Source: Alviniconcha marisindica (taxonomy: Eukaryota > Mollusca > Gastropoda > Provannidae). From it: 64,000 nt of DNA. Shown here piece after piece: positions 11,481 through 23,897 of the stretch. The position numbers and the translations under genes were made by a program. The notes below the pieces were generated by a model that was not told the DNA's origin, searched no databases, and worked only from the letters and a program-made list of their open reading frames with translations. The stretch covers positions 706,001 through 770,000 of the forward strand of contig JABMCL010000190.1 in NCBI GenBank assembly GCA_018857735.1, read 5' to 3'. Position 1 is the first letter of the stretch. Each line of letters begins with the position of its first letter.

Positions 11481-14400
11481 GCACATTATGTGTACACCAT
11501 ACAACCATGCACCAGTTTACAGCGTCATTCGAAGCCACACACATTCGTCTGGTATGTTAGTGGATGCTGGCTTATTTGAGCGTTTCCCCAATCCACTGAT
11601 CTCTGACTTGGACAACAAGGCTCTTTAATGTGCATATGTGACCTGTTATCACACGTACACACACCACACAGGTGTCATCTGAAGGATTTCATTACCCAGC
11701 CTAGTTGTGGAATGCTGTAATAAAAACCTCTACCTCAGTCACAAATAATCATACTGGGCAGGTCATGTCTCTTCCACATTTTTTCTTTTCACGGCATAGT
11801 TCTGTTACAACAACATTTTTGTTTCTGAGTGGGTTGGTTGGTTGGTTCTTGGTACCTTCAAATTGTATCTCAAACCCAGTTGAGCAAACCTTCAATCAAC
11901 TTGCATTCAAAATGCTCAATCAACTCTTCTTCTTTTTTCAAACTCCCCTTTGACTCTGAAAACAGGTCAAGGTCACCAACACCAGGATGGACATAAAAAG
12001 CTCAACAGAGGTTACGATCACCGGAGTTTCACACCTCATTTAAAACTAACATCTGAGATAACACAAGTTTTGTCAAGTTTCGTTGAATCCTATCAAATCA
12101 ATCTAATCAATCTTTATTATTCATCAATATACAAAGCATAAAAATGAAAAATGTCCTTTGACACATGGGCTCAAGACTCAGGAAGGTACATTTAAAATAA
12201 CAATAAAATAAAACGTAAAAGAAATATATGTATATATATCTCACTCTCACATTCTCCCCCTCTTGCCCGCCCTGGCTTTTTCCACAAACATACACCCGCA
12301 AACACATGTGTAAGGTTCAAAACACGTGCGCACACATACACACACACACACACACGGGCGCGCGCACGCGCACGCATGCACTCACACACACATACACGGA
12401 GCTCCATACACACGCACACACACACACTACATCGCTTAAGACATATTAAATTCTAAAACTTGCATTTAAAACTGAAACAGCAGTGGGTATAAAAGATTTC
12501 TTATAAACATTCTTTTTTGCCAGTGGCACTTTCAGTCGTCGACCCGACGGCAGATGCTGAAAGCAAAAGTTAAGGGTGCGTTTTGTCATGAAGGATCGAG
12601 AGTGACTTCCTACAGACAGAAAGATGGTACAGGTCACACAGTTGCTTTTGTTCAACTCCTATAATCTTGCTAGCCGTGTTGACGACTCGTGCCAGCCGAG
12701 CTCTGTTTTTAACTGACAGATTTCCATACCATGTTACTATGTAAAGCCAAAATTTGTGCTATGAATATCATCATGGTCACAATGCTAAATGATCATGACC
12801 ACTACATGTACTCACATGATTTCTTCACATCTGTGGAAAAAGGTTCAAATTTTGATAAGCATTCAGGACTTTATTTTCTGTATGACGTCATGAATTCAAG
12901 AATTCTAGAAAGTTTTTTTTTTTTTAACTATTGCTTCTGATATTGTCATTATTCACAAATTATAGGTGGTAAAAGAAATATAGCATTTTTGTTTCTCCAG
13001 CTTTTGAATTTGATGTTATTTTCCCCTTTCACATTATTTTTTTGTTTACATATTATTTACAGTTACAATTATGAAAAGTGTGTTCATCTATTTACATTTT
13101 TATCTAAGTCATTCATTCATTATTTTCTTCTGGGATTTATTTGCAGGCAAATACAAAGACAGAAAAAATATTTAGCACAGGTCGTAATAAAGAATTTACA
13201 CACAAAAATCAACTAAGTATTGAGATCAGCACTGTTCCAGTTATTACACAGTACAACTGTTGTATAAAACAGACGCCCCAATCACTGTAGCACTAACAAC
13301 AACAGCCATACATACACATCAAAAAAGAACATGCACTCACAGGTAAAGAAATACACAATAGTGTCACTCAAATTTGCCCTTTTTTATCTTTTTCTTTTTT
13401 GTGCTTGTCAGTATATCACAAAGGAAGAGTAATTATGCATGATAAAAGAAACATCCAACAGATCAATATCCTCTGCTGCTAAGCCATTTTTCTTTAACAC
13501 TCAGCTAATCCCTTGCACAAACTTCAGGTCATCATACCTAGGTCAGGCCACAACAGCAGCAAGAGTGCTCAGTGCTATCACACTACTTAGCAGCTCATTG
13601 CGTTTACCTATTGTGGATTGTCCAGAGGTAACCCCTATGTGATGGATAGGGCATTAAAATCCAAATACCAACTAATACATTGCAGTGTAGTAAGACATAC
13701 ATCTATTGCAACTTTTGTCAAGGCAGCTGGGGAACCTCTACTCTTCTTGGATTTCCAACTGCAGGGAGATGTTTTACACAGATGGCCAGAAGCACTTAGG
13801 TCTGACCTGCTTTTCAGCCTCCTCCACAAGGACTAAACACTGAGATCACCTTCCGTGCCAGACTAGAAGTGCTGTACTAAGCCTGGTAGAGCAAGACCCA
13901 AACCCAGGGCCCGACTTCACCAGACACTAGCCAATGACCACCTTCTTTCCATCTCATCATTAGTTATAATTATGTCTTCTAATTTTTGTTAGTTCCCACC
14001 ATCCATCAAAAGAAGACATGGACTGAAACAACAACAACCACCATGTGCTACAAAAAAAATGTTTTTAAACAATCAAAAACAAACCCCACCTATAATTCCA
14101 CTTATTCAGCAGCCTCTAACTTGTCTAAGAAGAAACAGTCTACAACAGTCATCCATTCAGAACTGATAAGATCTGTCATCTTATCTCAGTCAGTCAAAGC
14201 CAAAGGTTCCCATCTTATTTTTTCCTTTTCTTTTTATATCATTCAGCATTCTGAAGGAAAACAAATTCTATGATATTAGGACATGTTTGTAATATCCAGT
14301 GTGTGTACATACTGCTGTATTCAACTTTGTTATTGAAATGAAATGACCCTGGAATAAGCAAGGGTGGTAGTAGCCTTCACAGGACTTCAGCACATTTTGT

Positions 14401-15639
14401 AAAGCAAGTCATAGAACTATGAACACCAATAAGCTTTGGTATTAATCACTGTGCTTACAACCCACAGTGCAAACTAAACCTTAAACAGACAAAAGTCACC
14501 CTGTACAAATGAAACAATATAAAGAAGTATAAAGGATACTCTTCTCTCCCCCCCCAAAAACAACAACAACAACACACACACACCAAAGGACAGCATAGCA
14601 TCAAAGAACTGTGACGTGTCCACAAACATACATTTGCACACACATTTCTTCAATCCCCAACCAGTATTCATAAATGTATACCATTCCCACTCTTTCTTTT
14701 AAAAGAAAGTACACAAATAACCACAGAAATAAAGACCATGGCAACACTGTTCCACGATTTTCACAGCACTGTTAGTCCCTGCTCTTGCATAAATCAGTGG
14801 GTTCTAAGCCCCGCCTCCACAACTTACATTCCCACAAGCTTTCAATCTGACCATCAAGTGGTAACTGTATCGACTGATGGAATGCCTGATGATCTGAGTC
14901 TGATTTCAGCATTCAAATGAGCGTACTTTGTCTCTTCTGATTGCAGTTGTCATCTCTCACCATTAACTGTACTGTTCATTCTTGTTCTTTCTTTTTCTCA
15001 AAGATTTTGTTCAGAACCCACCAGTTTTTTGCTCTGTTGCTATGCTTTATCCTGTTGGCTAAATGTGGCAGCCACTTGTTGGGCTTTTCACACAGAGTAT
15101 CATTTGTCACGTTTTGATTGGCTAAAGTTGTTTGGATGATTGGCAGCCCAAAATGCTCTACAAAGAGTCATCAACTGTATACACTGACAGCTATACATAT
15201 ACTAAAAAAGCACTTTCCAGTGTGTTTCTATATAGTTGATGTTGTGTCTTTCAGGGCTTTCCCCCTCATTTTTTAAGTTCTACATTCTAGTTTGTTTGAT
15301 TTATCAAAAAAAAAGAAAAAGGAAAAATATTTTAACAGTTGCAGCTTGAAAACAGCTTTCTCAAGTGTCACTGCAGCAGTTTGCATATTATATGTCACAG
15401 CATTGCATTTGGATTCATAAGGCTCACATACTCAACATTTTTGCTTCATCAACTTGAATTTGGTTTAAAAAAGCATCGTTTATTTATGATCATGTTGGAT
15501 CAAAGTTTGAATGCAAAGAAAGCAGTTGTGCAACAGCTGTGTAATAGTAATACAGCCTTTAGACTACAAAAGGTGGCAGACAACACTAGAATCTAGCTAA
15601 ACCACTGAGACAGACCACAGGTCCAAATATAGATTTGCA
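11481..15639. other. Non-coding, no supported gene
   Basis: About 4 kb without a convincing exon. It contains a retroposon-tail-like segment near 12085-12200 (AATCAATCTTTATTATTCAT), a CA/CG alternating tract at 12329-12426, and mixed A-rich and T-rich sequence. It may be 3' UTR of the minus-strand gene whose stop is at 16558, but no splice or poly(A) evidence fixes that. Confidence 0.3.
12329..12426. repeat. CA/CG alternating purine-pyrimidine tract
   Basis: Imperfect (CA)n with an internal GGGCGCGCGCACGCGCACGC core. It is a purine-pyrimidine alternation that could adopt Z-DNA. Confidence 0.8.
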
Positions 15640-15755
15640 ATGCATCTGTGGCACTTGTGTATTTTGTCATTGTAAATGTTAATAACTGTAAAGCACTATG
15701 AGCTCCTGTGAGAACAGGTGCTTTATAAATGTAAGCTATTATTATATTAACAGTG
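15640..15755 (+). mobile_element. LINE (L2/CR1-like) 3' tail
   Basis: The sequence has TGTAAAGCACTATGAGCTCC, then GTGCTTTATAAATGTAAGCT followed by ATTATTATATTA. This order (AAGCRCT-GAGC, short hairpin, GCTTTATAAATGTAA-TTATTATTA) is the usual 3' end of L2/CR1-like LINEs and their SINE partners. No reverse transcriptase remains here. Confidence 0.5.
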
Positions 15756-16557
15756 ACATGTCATACTCTTACTGATTCCAAATGTTCTCAGTAACATTAT
15801 TACCACACTTTTCAGATCCAGTCATAAAGACTTATGCATTCTGAATAAATTAATGGTAAGTCTTTTTATATGGTACACTGTCCAATCAGTAGTGGGTTTT
15901 TTATACGGTACACTGTCCAGTCAGTAGCGTTCAACTCCATACAGAAACAATGTGATCCACTATCAGCCAGTTGTGTAACATGCTATGTTATCAGTTACAT
16001 GGAGAGCTCTGCACTGTGCAGTAAAAAAAATTCACAATCAATAAGAATGTCAGTTTACGCTATTTACAGTCACCTATGGTCACAGCCACTGACCTAAAAA
16101 TTGCAAGATTGCAAATTATGACAAACCAATATTTAGAAAAAGCTCTGTACAAAATGCACTATCAATTTTGGGCAGTATCACTATCAGTACCAGTTATCAC
16201 GTTGTCTTTCCAAGCAGAACTGCATGCATGACTCTCATTCTGCATCCTGCAAACATAACACTGAACAGTAACATCTGATAGCAGGCAATGTTATATTTTA
16301 AACTTAGATAGACTCTTTGGCACCACATTGAAATGGCAAGAGACATAACTTGGGTGGGCAAATTTGGGATCAACTGATCCACCATATTCACGTACAGCCC
16401 AAGATGGCACTGTGCATTGCCACTAAGCATTACAGTAAAGTTTCTTTGCCCCTGTATTTATGCACTGTCATATATATCACAACTAACTGTTTAGCATGTA
16501 TTGCTAATTATAATTGCATATATATATTACTTAGTTCACCTGCATTTCTCAACAATC
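15756..16557. other. Downstream of the minus-strand gene; likely 3' UTR
   Basis: No exon seen. It directly follows the minus-strand stop codon at 16558, so part of it is expected to be that gene's 3' UTR. A short direct repeat (TACACTGTCCA-TCAGTAG) occurs twice near 15882-15925. Confidence 0.35.
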
Positions 16558-16870
16558 CTAAGAAGCAACAGCCTTTTTTTTACCATCAATATAGTCCACA
16601 TACTCTTTACCAACATACAGCAGCACAAAACCGGATGCCAGGCCAAACAATGCCTTCCAACCTGGCCTGTCTGGCAGCAAAGACTTGCAAGTTGCCCAGA
16701 ACAGAACAGAGCCAAAGTTGAAGAGAAAGGAGCCAAAGACACTGTACAAGATGCGGCGGTTGATTGGTGCCTGTCGCAGGTGATTGCTTCCAAACAGGTA
16801 CAGCCCAATACCAATGTGAGCGTTGAACCAGAAACTGTTGGCAACCACTACATCTCGGCTGTGGAACACA
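16558..16870 (-). CDS. Exon 2 of the unrecognised membrane-protein gene
   Basis: Begins after TTTTTGCAG with the last base of codon 61, then VFHSRDVVVANSFWF and onward to stop. It carries most of the hydrophobic segments, and a Pro/Asp/Arg turn (LLPDRPGW) separates the last two. Confidence 0.75.
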
Positions 16871-18697
16871 CTGCAAAAACATAAGAAGCATTACGGTCAT
16901 CATGGGATTAACAATGTTCACTGACATAATACCTCATAACTAATAATGCGAGAGAAAAAAATTCTTCTCCAACATTATGAATGCAATTTCAATTGTTAAG
17001 CATCATATCACAGCTGTCAACAGTAGCAGCCTACTACATTTACTTTACATATATATATATCTAAAAAATAATTTACAAAAATACCCCATGGGGTCATCTG
17101 TGACAATTTGTGTTACATGTACACAATTTTACCTGAACCAGCACACAAAATCTCTTTTTCTCTTGTTCGGTGATATGAATTAATGTTTTCATTAATAATT
17201 AATATTACAGTCTATTGATTCTAATATAGCTGTTAAACAGCTTTTACAGCAAAAAATAATCATCACCATCAAGGCATTATTATCATGAAAAAACACTATC
17301 ACCAAACTAGGATGACAAAGTTCAGTGAAGACTATCATTTCACAATGTTGAATGATTTCACTAGTTTCACTGTCAAAAAAGACATTACAAAGTCTGAACT
17401 CAATCCTGCCAAGTTTCACACCATTTAAAAATTTTTTTGTTCAAACAACTTGCAGACCTTTCATTTTTTTGACATCCCTGTGAATACTGAATGAGTTTAA
17501 AATCTGGTGATACTGATAGTCACTAAAGCAAAAAAATAGGTATCAAAATTTTAATTCAAAGTGGAATGCTTTACTATAGTTTACCTTTACAATATGCTAA
17601 TGAACTAAAAATCGCAACCAGTCTTCAGTCTGGTGGCGCAGCTACTGAACTTACTGGCATTGCTCAAAATGTATTCAGTCTTGATGTACGGTGATTGTTA
17701 ATAATTAAGTTTGCGACACACACATTTTGTAATGGTCTCATGTCTTAAAGTGCCACATATTTTGCTTTATTACTATGCCACTTAGTTTTTAAAAAATCCT
17801 TTTGATACTGAATGATGACTGCTATTGCTAGTCTGCTACTAATAATGTATGTCTATACATTTGGCAGGGCTGCCAACCACCAGAGTAATACTGACATGGA
17901 GAACTACAACAACAAAAAAGCCTTCGAATAAACCTGTTAGTATCATTGCCATAATGAGTCAACATTGAACATACTTGAACATGTACAACATTAAGTCATA
18001 AGTGACATTATCTGACAGAACTAAACCCAAAACTGAGTTGTAGAAGGGGCAAAGGACATTATAATATGCAAAGCAGTATACTTATGCACAACTGCTGTTT
18101 CATACTAGATTTGAGTTGACCCTTTAAAAACTGCCCAGAGACCCTCTAAAAGTTGTAGCAAGAAGTGCTAGGGACCCCCTTCAAATGCTCACTAATGGGT
18201 GCCCCGTTTTAAAAACTTTTTGCTAAAGCAGTAGAGACCAGGCTTCAGCGAATAATCGGAATATGTTCCGTAATTACTGAGGGGTTTTAACAGAAAGCAC
18301 AAACACAACGGTATAATTGAAACGAAGTACCAACAACAACAAAATACAAAAACGCGTTGGTACGTTGGTACAGTTTCTGTTCTGAATTATTAATTTTAAT
18401 CCCCAAATCTCTCTCCCCCTTCCATCGAAGCTTGGAAATGTGGACTAGTTCTAGTATGGTAATCTCCCTTCCCACTGACCGACCTCTGCAGCAGCCGACA
18501 GATTAAAGGACGCACCTTTGAAACCACGAAGCGTTCATAATATGGACCGAGAAGTAGCCATAACTGATGCTTCCTACAGCTGGCATAACCCGAAAACATA
18601 TATCATCACATGATAGCTTTTCAAGTTTCGAAAACGAGGTAGTTTTTGCATTTGCTGACACGGGTGAGCTAGCAGCCGATCCTGATGAAGCAGCCAT
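16558..18697 (-). CDS. Two-exon gene for a small multipass membrane protein, family not recognised
   Basis: Coding parts are 18516-18697 and 16558-16870, joined across an AAG/GTGCG donor and a TTTTTGCAG acceptor; the split codon restores Ser61. The product is 164 residues. Residues 1-28 are Ala/Ser-rich and soluble. Hydrophobic segments lie at roughly 37-56, 69-87, 101-122 and 134-149, with a charged tail KEYVDYIDGKKKAVAS. The start chosen (18697) has a strong context, ATCAAGATGG; an in-frame ATG eight codons upstream (18721) overlaps a TGACGTCA site and is less likely. Open frame, splice phase and hydrophobic pattern are seen directly; membrane location is inferred. It is divergent from the tetraspanin at 19119 and may share its promoter. 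Confidence 0.75.
18516..18697 (-). CDS. Exon 1 of the unrecognised membrane-protein gene
   Basis: Codes residues 1-60 (MAASSGSAASS to NASWFQ) plus two bases of codon 61. The donor on the minus strand reads CAAAG/GTGCG. If the upstream ATG at 18721 is used the protein gains eight residues. Confidence 0.72.
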
Positions 18698-19118
18698 CTT
18701 GATTAGTGCTTGTGACGTCATGTCGTTATTTTCCGTTAGGATTAGGCTTTGGGGACAAATGCAGAAACATTGTTGTACTTCTGGGCAGTCAGATGGATTT
18801 TAGTTTTTATTTTCGTATTTATGGCCTAATTATTAATGAGTATACTGCTAATGAAAGAAGAAAATAATAAATGTTGAGAGTTAGAGAGTGTGTAACCTCA
18901 GGGTAGATCACCGACCCCGTTTAGTTTGCCTGGCTCTGCAGCTGAAAAAGATGAATGTTATTGTTGGACTGTGAGCTAGTTATGACCTGATTTGAACAGA
19001 TTTTAAATGGTTTTGAAAGAGAATTGGCATGGGTTGTGACCCATGTTGGCCTTATTCGACAATCAAATGGGACAACTTGTGAAAAAATCCACATTTTGAA
19101 ATCCAAAGACATTTTAAG
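18698..19118. promoter_or_regulatory. Divergent promoter interval
   Basis: About 420 bp separate the minus-strand start codon from the + strand tetraspanin start codon, so both 5' UTRs and any promoters must fit here or overlap the first exons. A perfect palindromic CRE (TGACGTCA) lies at 18713-18720. No clear TATA box was seen in either orientation. A shared bidirectional promoter is inference from geometry. Confidence 0.45.
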
Positions 19119-19214
19119 ATGAGGCCTCGAACAAGAAAGCACCGTCGTCGGGAGCGAACCGAAGTCAGCTGCTGCATCAAATATTTGATGTTCGCTTTCA
19201 ATGTGGTCTTTTGG
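19119..19214 (+). CDS. Tetraspanin exon 1 (residues 1-32)
   Basis: Starts ATGAGGCCTCGA, encodes a very basic N-terminus ([12 protein letters not shown]) followed by [18 protein letters not shown], the usual entry into tetraspanin TM1. The donor is TGG/GTAAGT. The following intron is about 9.7 kb, the longest of the gene. Confidence 0.9.
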
Positions 19215-20438
19215 GTAAGTCCGCTCTAAATTATTTTTTATTTGTGTCTGTTTAATTTTGGATTAATATGTTGTTACTTGTCTTTATGTTTGTGCTTCTG
19301 ACGTGACTCAAATGTAAGCACCAGATAAATGATTGTTGATGAACCACTTTTTCACTAAAAATAGAGCTTATGGAATTACATTGGCCTTTGTTGAAGTTTT
19401 GTTTGGTATCCAAATTCTAAATAAAATAAAACAAATAATTAAGAAATTAAGCTTGTACAGTTGTACTTGTAGACGTACGCTAGTGACTTTTTTCTTCTTT
19501 CCCCCCCCCCTGTTTTGTTGTTGTTTGTTTTTTAATTCTATCTGGACATTGATCTAGTAATATAGTAATAAGATTTTTTTTGTACTCAAGAATCTCCACA
19601 ACCAGTAACATTTTCATTTTTAAATCATTATTAATATTATACTTTTATGGTGATCATTTTGTCAGATGATGTTTCAACTTAAAAAGTGACATTCAATTAG
19701 TGAATTACTCATTACTTGCAGTACATTACAATATAATTTATAGCTGGAAAAAACACGATTTCTCTGCATGGCAGACAACTTCCTTGATCAGAACGGCATG
19801 CCATGTTTGAGTTGAGAGTAAGTAAATTGGTGTTTTACGCCCAGTCAACCAGTGCGGTTATATCAGGGCAGTTTGAGTTAAGAAGGGATTGGAGTCAATC
19901 AGTGGTCTAATGATGGGACTTTTAATCAGTGTGCTGTTTTGTTTAAGAAGCCAGAAGGAAGATTAAATGGAAAGTCAAAGTGTAAAAAGAGAGTACGAGC
20001 TATGTTCTTCATGTCCAGTCAAAATCAAACCCCAAGTTCTTGACCAAACACCTTCAAACAGCACATTTCAAACATCTGCAAAAAAGCTTATTTTGAACCC
20101 AGAAGAATCAGTTCAATCTGCCACTATCTCTCTGTTGTTGTGACGAAAAACACTTATGTGTTCTTTTGTTCTTCCACAGCATGCAGAGGTCACAAATATG
20201 TGGGGGGAAAACTAAACAAAAAATGATGCAAAATAAACCTGTCTCACTCAATTTCTTAAACCCCATGCATTTGCTATTATATAATATGTATTACTAGTTT
20301 CCCACCATTCAGTGGTATGTGGGACTGACCACATTTCACTGCTAAGCATAATTTCACAAAAGACAACAACTACAAAAAACAAAAAAAGTATAAAGTGCAA
20401 AATCTTGTCCATAGCTCTAGATTATCCTAACTGACCTA

Positions 20439-20492
<54 letters not shown>

Positions 20493-20600
20493 CACACATG
20501 TGCAGGCACCAGCACACACAAACATTCTGACTACACAAAGCTTAATTTACACACTAACACAGCTTAGAGATGCAAGGTGGCTGCAGACAGCATCACAGAA

Positions 20601-20639
<39 letters not shown>

Positions 20640-22318
20640 ACACACACACACACACACAGGCACCAGCACACAAGCATTCTGCTTAATTTACACAGCTTGG
20701 AGACTTGAGATGGCTGAAGACAGCATCACAGAACAAAAACATGGCAGGTCTACAGTTTTGGGAGTAAGACAACAAAGAAAACTGGCTTTCAAGAACATTT
20801 GAACATGCTTGTTTTTTTCTGTGGTCGGGATGATAGTTCTAAACAAGTTCCATCCACTAGCTTTGAGCCGGTTGACAATACTCTATAGGCTGCCTGCTCA
20901 AGAAGGTACACAAACCAGCCAGAAATCTGCCAGTACCAGCAAAAGTCTGAGATCTTACCAGACACCAGTGAAAAATGTTGACTGCCATGCAAGGCTCAAC
21001 CTTGAGGGTACTGAAAGTAGTGCTGTTAATGCTGATTCAGTAATTATCAGGCTGGCACAGAATTCAGCAGTAGGTGTAGTAGGCAGGATTTTAATGAGAT
21101 AAGTGCAGGATTATTCAGATAATTTGTGGTCATTGTATAATATAATAATATATATATATATAGCATCATGTTTGGCTGTACACATTTGTTCAAGACACTG
21201 TGTTGCTGCACGCAAGTTCTAAAAAGTGTTGGCAACCCCAGGCTTGTTGATTCATTATTGCGACAATATTTTGGCTAGTTCACCTAAGTATGTATTCAGG
21301 AAATTAAAACAATAAAAGAATCCAAAATAGCACAGCCCAGGTAGTCATCCAGTCATCAAAACATGAGCATGTTACTCTGCTTCTGCATACATTCAGTCCA
21401 TCTGTTTCTCTTACTGATTCAGGTCCTCAATACCTTGCTGACATCCTCAAGATTTTTGTTCCTTCCTGACATTTTTTGTTCCTCCTCTGACACTCATCTA
21501 TTTAAAAATGTTAAATCCTTCGATCCAAACAACATTTTATGGACAATGCTCTTTTGCATATCATCAAGGTCTTACAGTCTGGAACAACCTCCCACATAAC
21601 ATCAGGCATGCTTCTTCTATCAACCCTTTCAATCCTGTTCTAAAAACTTAACTTTTTTGTGAACAACGTATGTAATTTTTCATTCAAGGAATGGGGAGAG
21701 GGATGCTAACAATGTAACATTGCTATTGTGTGTGTGTGTGTGTGTTGAGGGGTCGGGGAGGAAAGGGAAGGGAAGTAAATAAAAAAATGTCTGTGCAGTG
21801 GGCAATATTTATCCTATATGAAAGTAAACTGTGCATAAATTTGTAGTACTAGTAGTCATAGTCTATTGTTTTTTAGTTGCCTTTCTGAGGCACTTAGGGC
21901 TCATCTGAAGATGAGGCGCTCAGCAAATGTTCATTATTCATTTATTGTTATTATAATGGGGCCTATAAGTGTGGACATGTTGATCTGATCCCTTGTCTCC
22001 ATCATTCCAAGAAGGCAGAAGAAAATTCAGACGAAACTAAGCAACCTCATTAAACTGCATTGCAACCTAATGGTTGTGAACTGTGAACACAAAGCACAGC
22101 CCCAGCAGACCAAGCCAGCCCAAAAGACCCCTAAGACCTGTCCTTCTACTCCAGTACCCTGTCCCATACTGCAGAACTGACTACCTTAGATTGTCCTTTT
22201 TCGGAGCACAATCCCACAATTGTGGACTGGAAGTGGAACAGCCTGCCTGTGGAGACTGCCATGACCAATACACTGGCATCCTTCCAGTCCCAGCTGTTTT
22301 CACCCCACTAACTCAGTC

Positions 22319-22361
<43 letters not shown>

Positions 22362-22363
22362 TC

Positions 22364-22461
<98 letters not shown>

Positions 22462-23863
22462 ATAAGGGTTCATATTACATAACCTGTCATACTCAGTCTT
22501 AATCTTCAAAATGTTGAAGTTGGATACTGTTTATAAGGAGGAAGAAGAATGGGGCTTGAACAGCTGGAGTGAGTTGGCCTCTGTCTGTTTTTGTATTGTT
22601 GATGTCATTTTTGTTTTAGTTTTTGTTGTAAAATGTTAATATTTCTGTGTAGAAAAGCATTTTAATTTAAATGTTTATTAGAATATTACACCATGCATAT
22701 AATGTGAATATTTAGATCTATCTATATTAATTATTATTCAGTTTTGGATGTAAGTTTTATTGGCAATGAAAAAATGTGACTGGCTTTTCAGATTTTTGTT
22801 ATTGTTTTATTCAGATTCCTGGTAATGTTATAGTTTACAGTGTTAATGACAATAATTTGACTAAACCATTTTGGCTCGAGGGGTTTGGCTGGAGAGGGGT
22901 TGCAGAGTGATCTGCTAGTTCAGTAGTTGCCGTGTTTGTTTTCAGTCTGCCTTGCTGCCATATATGATATATATTATATATATATATATGCCAGATGACA
23001 CTGATATTTGCCATTATGCATAATATATTACATGTCATATTTTGTTGTTGAATGTTTTAACTAGTTTTATTGTCTGCCCCCCCCCCCCCCCCTTTTTTAT
23101 TTTTATTTTTAAATTTGGTCTTGATAAATAGATAGAATGGTCAACAATGCCAACATGTCCTAGCCATGTGTGCTTTTTTAACTTGCAATATTGAAGAGAC
23201 TAAGTTGTTCAAAAATGTGTGTTTGATGTTTGTGTACATGCAGTGTATGTTTTGTACTGTATATTGATTGATTTTGAAAATATTTGAGAAAGGTATTTTT
23301 ACATGTATTATATGAGGATAGTTTCGAAATTATGTGTGTGTGTGTGTGTGTGTGTGTAGCATTTTCTTATGACAGAGTTTGATTGTCCAGATGTGACCCA
23401 GTGCAGTTGACAGGATGTTGGAATCTAATTACTAACTTAGTGATACTGACTTGTGAGGGTGTCAGTTTGAATTTGATGCAGAAAAGTGTTGATCCTTTAG
23501 TCACATTGATCAGCCATCTGTTACTGTTCCCTTTGATATGGTTGGGTGTCAGGGCAGCTGGGGGAATAAATTTAGACCCTGAGAATGGTGTGTTGAAAAA
23601 ATGGAATAATAATTTTTTTTTAAAAACATCCTCAGATTGGTAATGGTATGGTCACTATACAGTCTATGGGAATACAGGTTCACATAGTTTATGGACACTG
23701 GAAAGTAAAATGTCTCTGTTCATTGATTTAAAGTAAACTAAAGATGATTTTAGTTTTACAAGTATAGACATAGTGATGTTTTGTGTTGTAGAAAGTCTAC
23801 AGCTCCTACAAGACTTTAATACTGTACTGTATCCATCTTAGATAGTGAGATACTGTCAAAAAT

Positions 23864-23897
<34 letters not shown>

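Noticed and set aside
22083..22502. 139-codon + frame as a gene
   Set aside because: It begins in a frameshifted LINE fragment and ends in CTGT/CT microsatellite.
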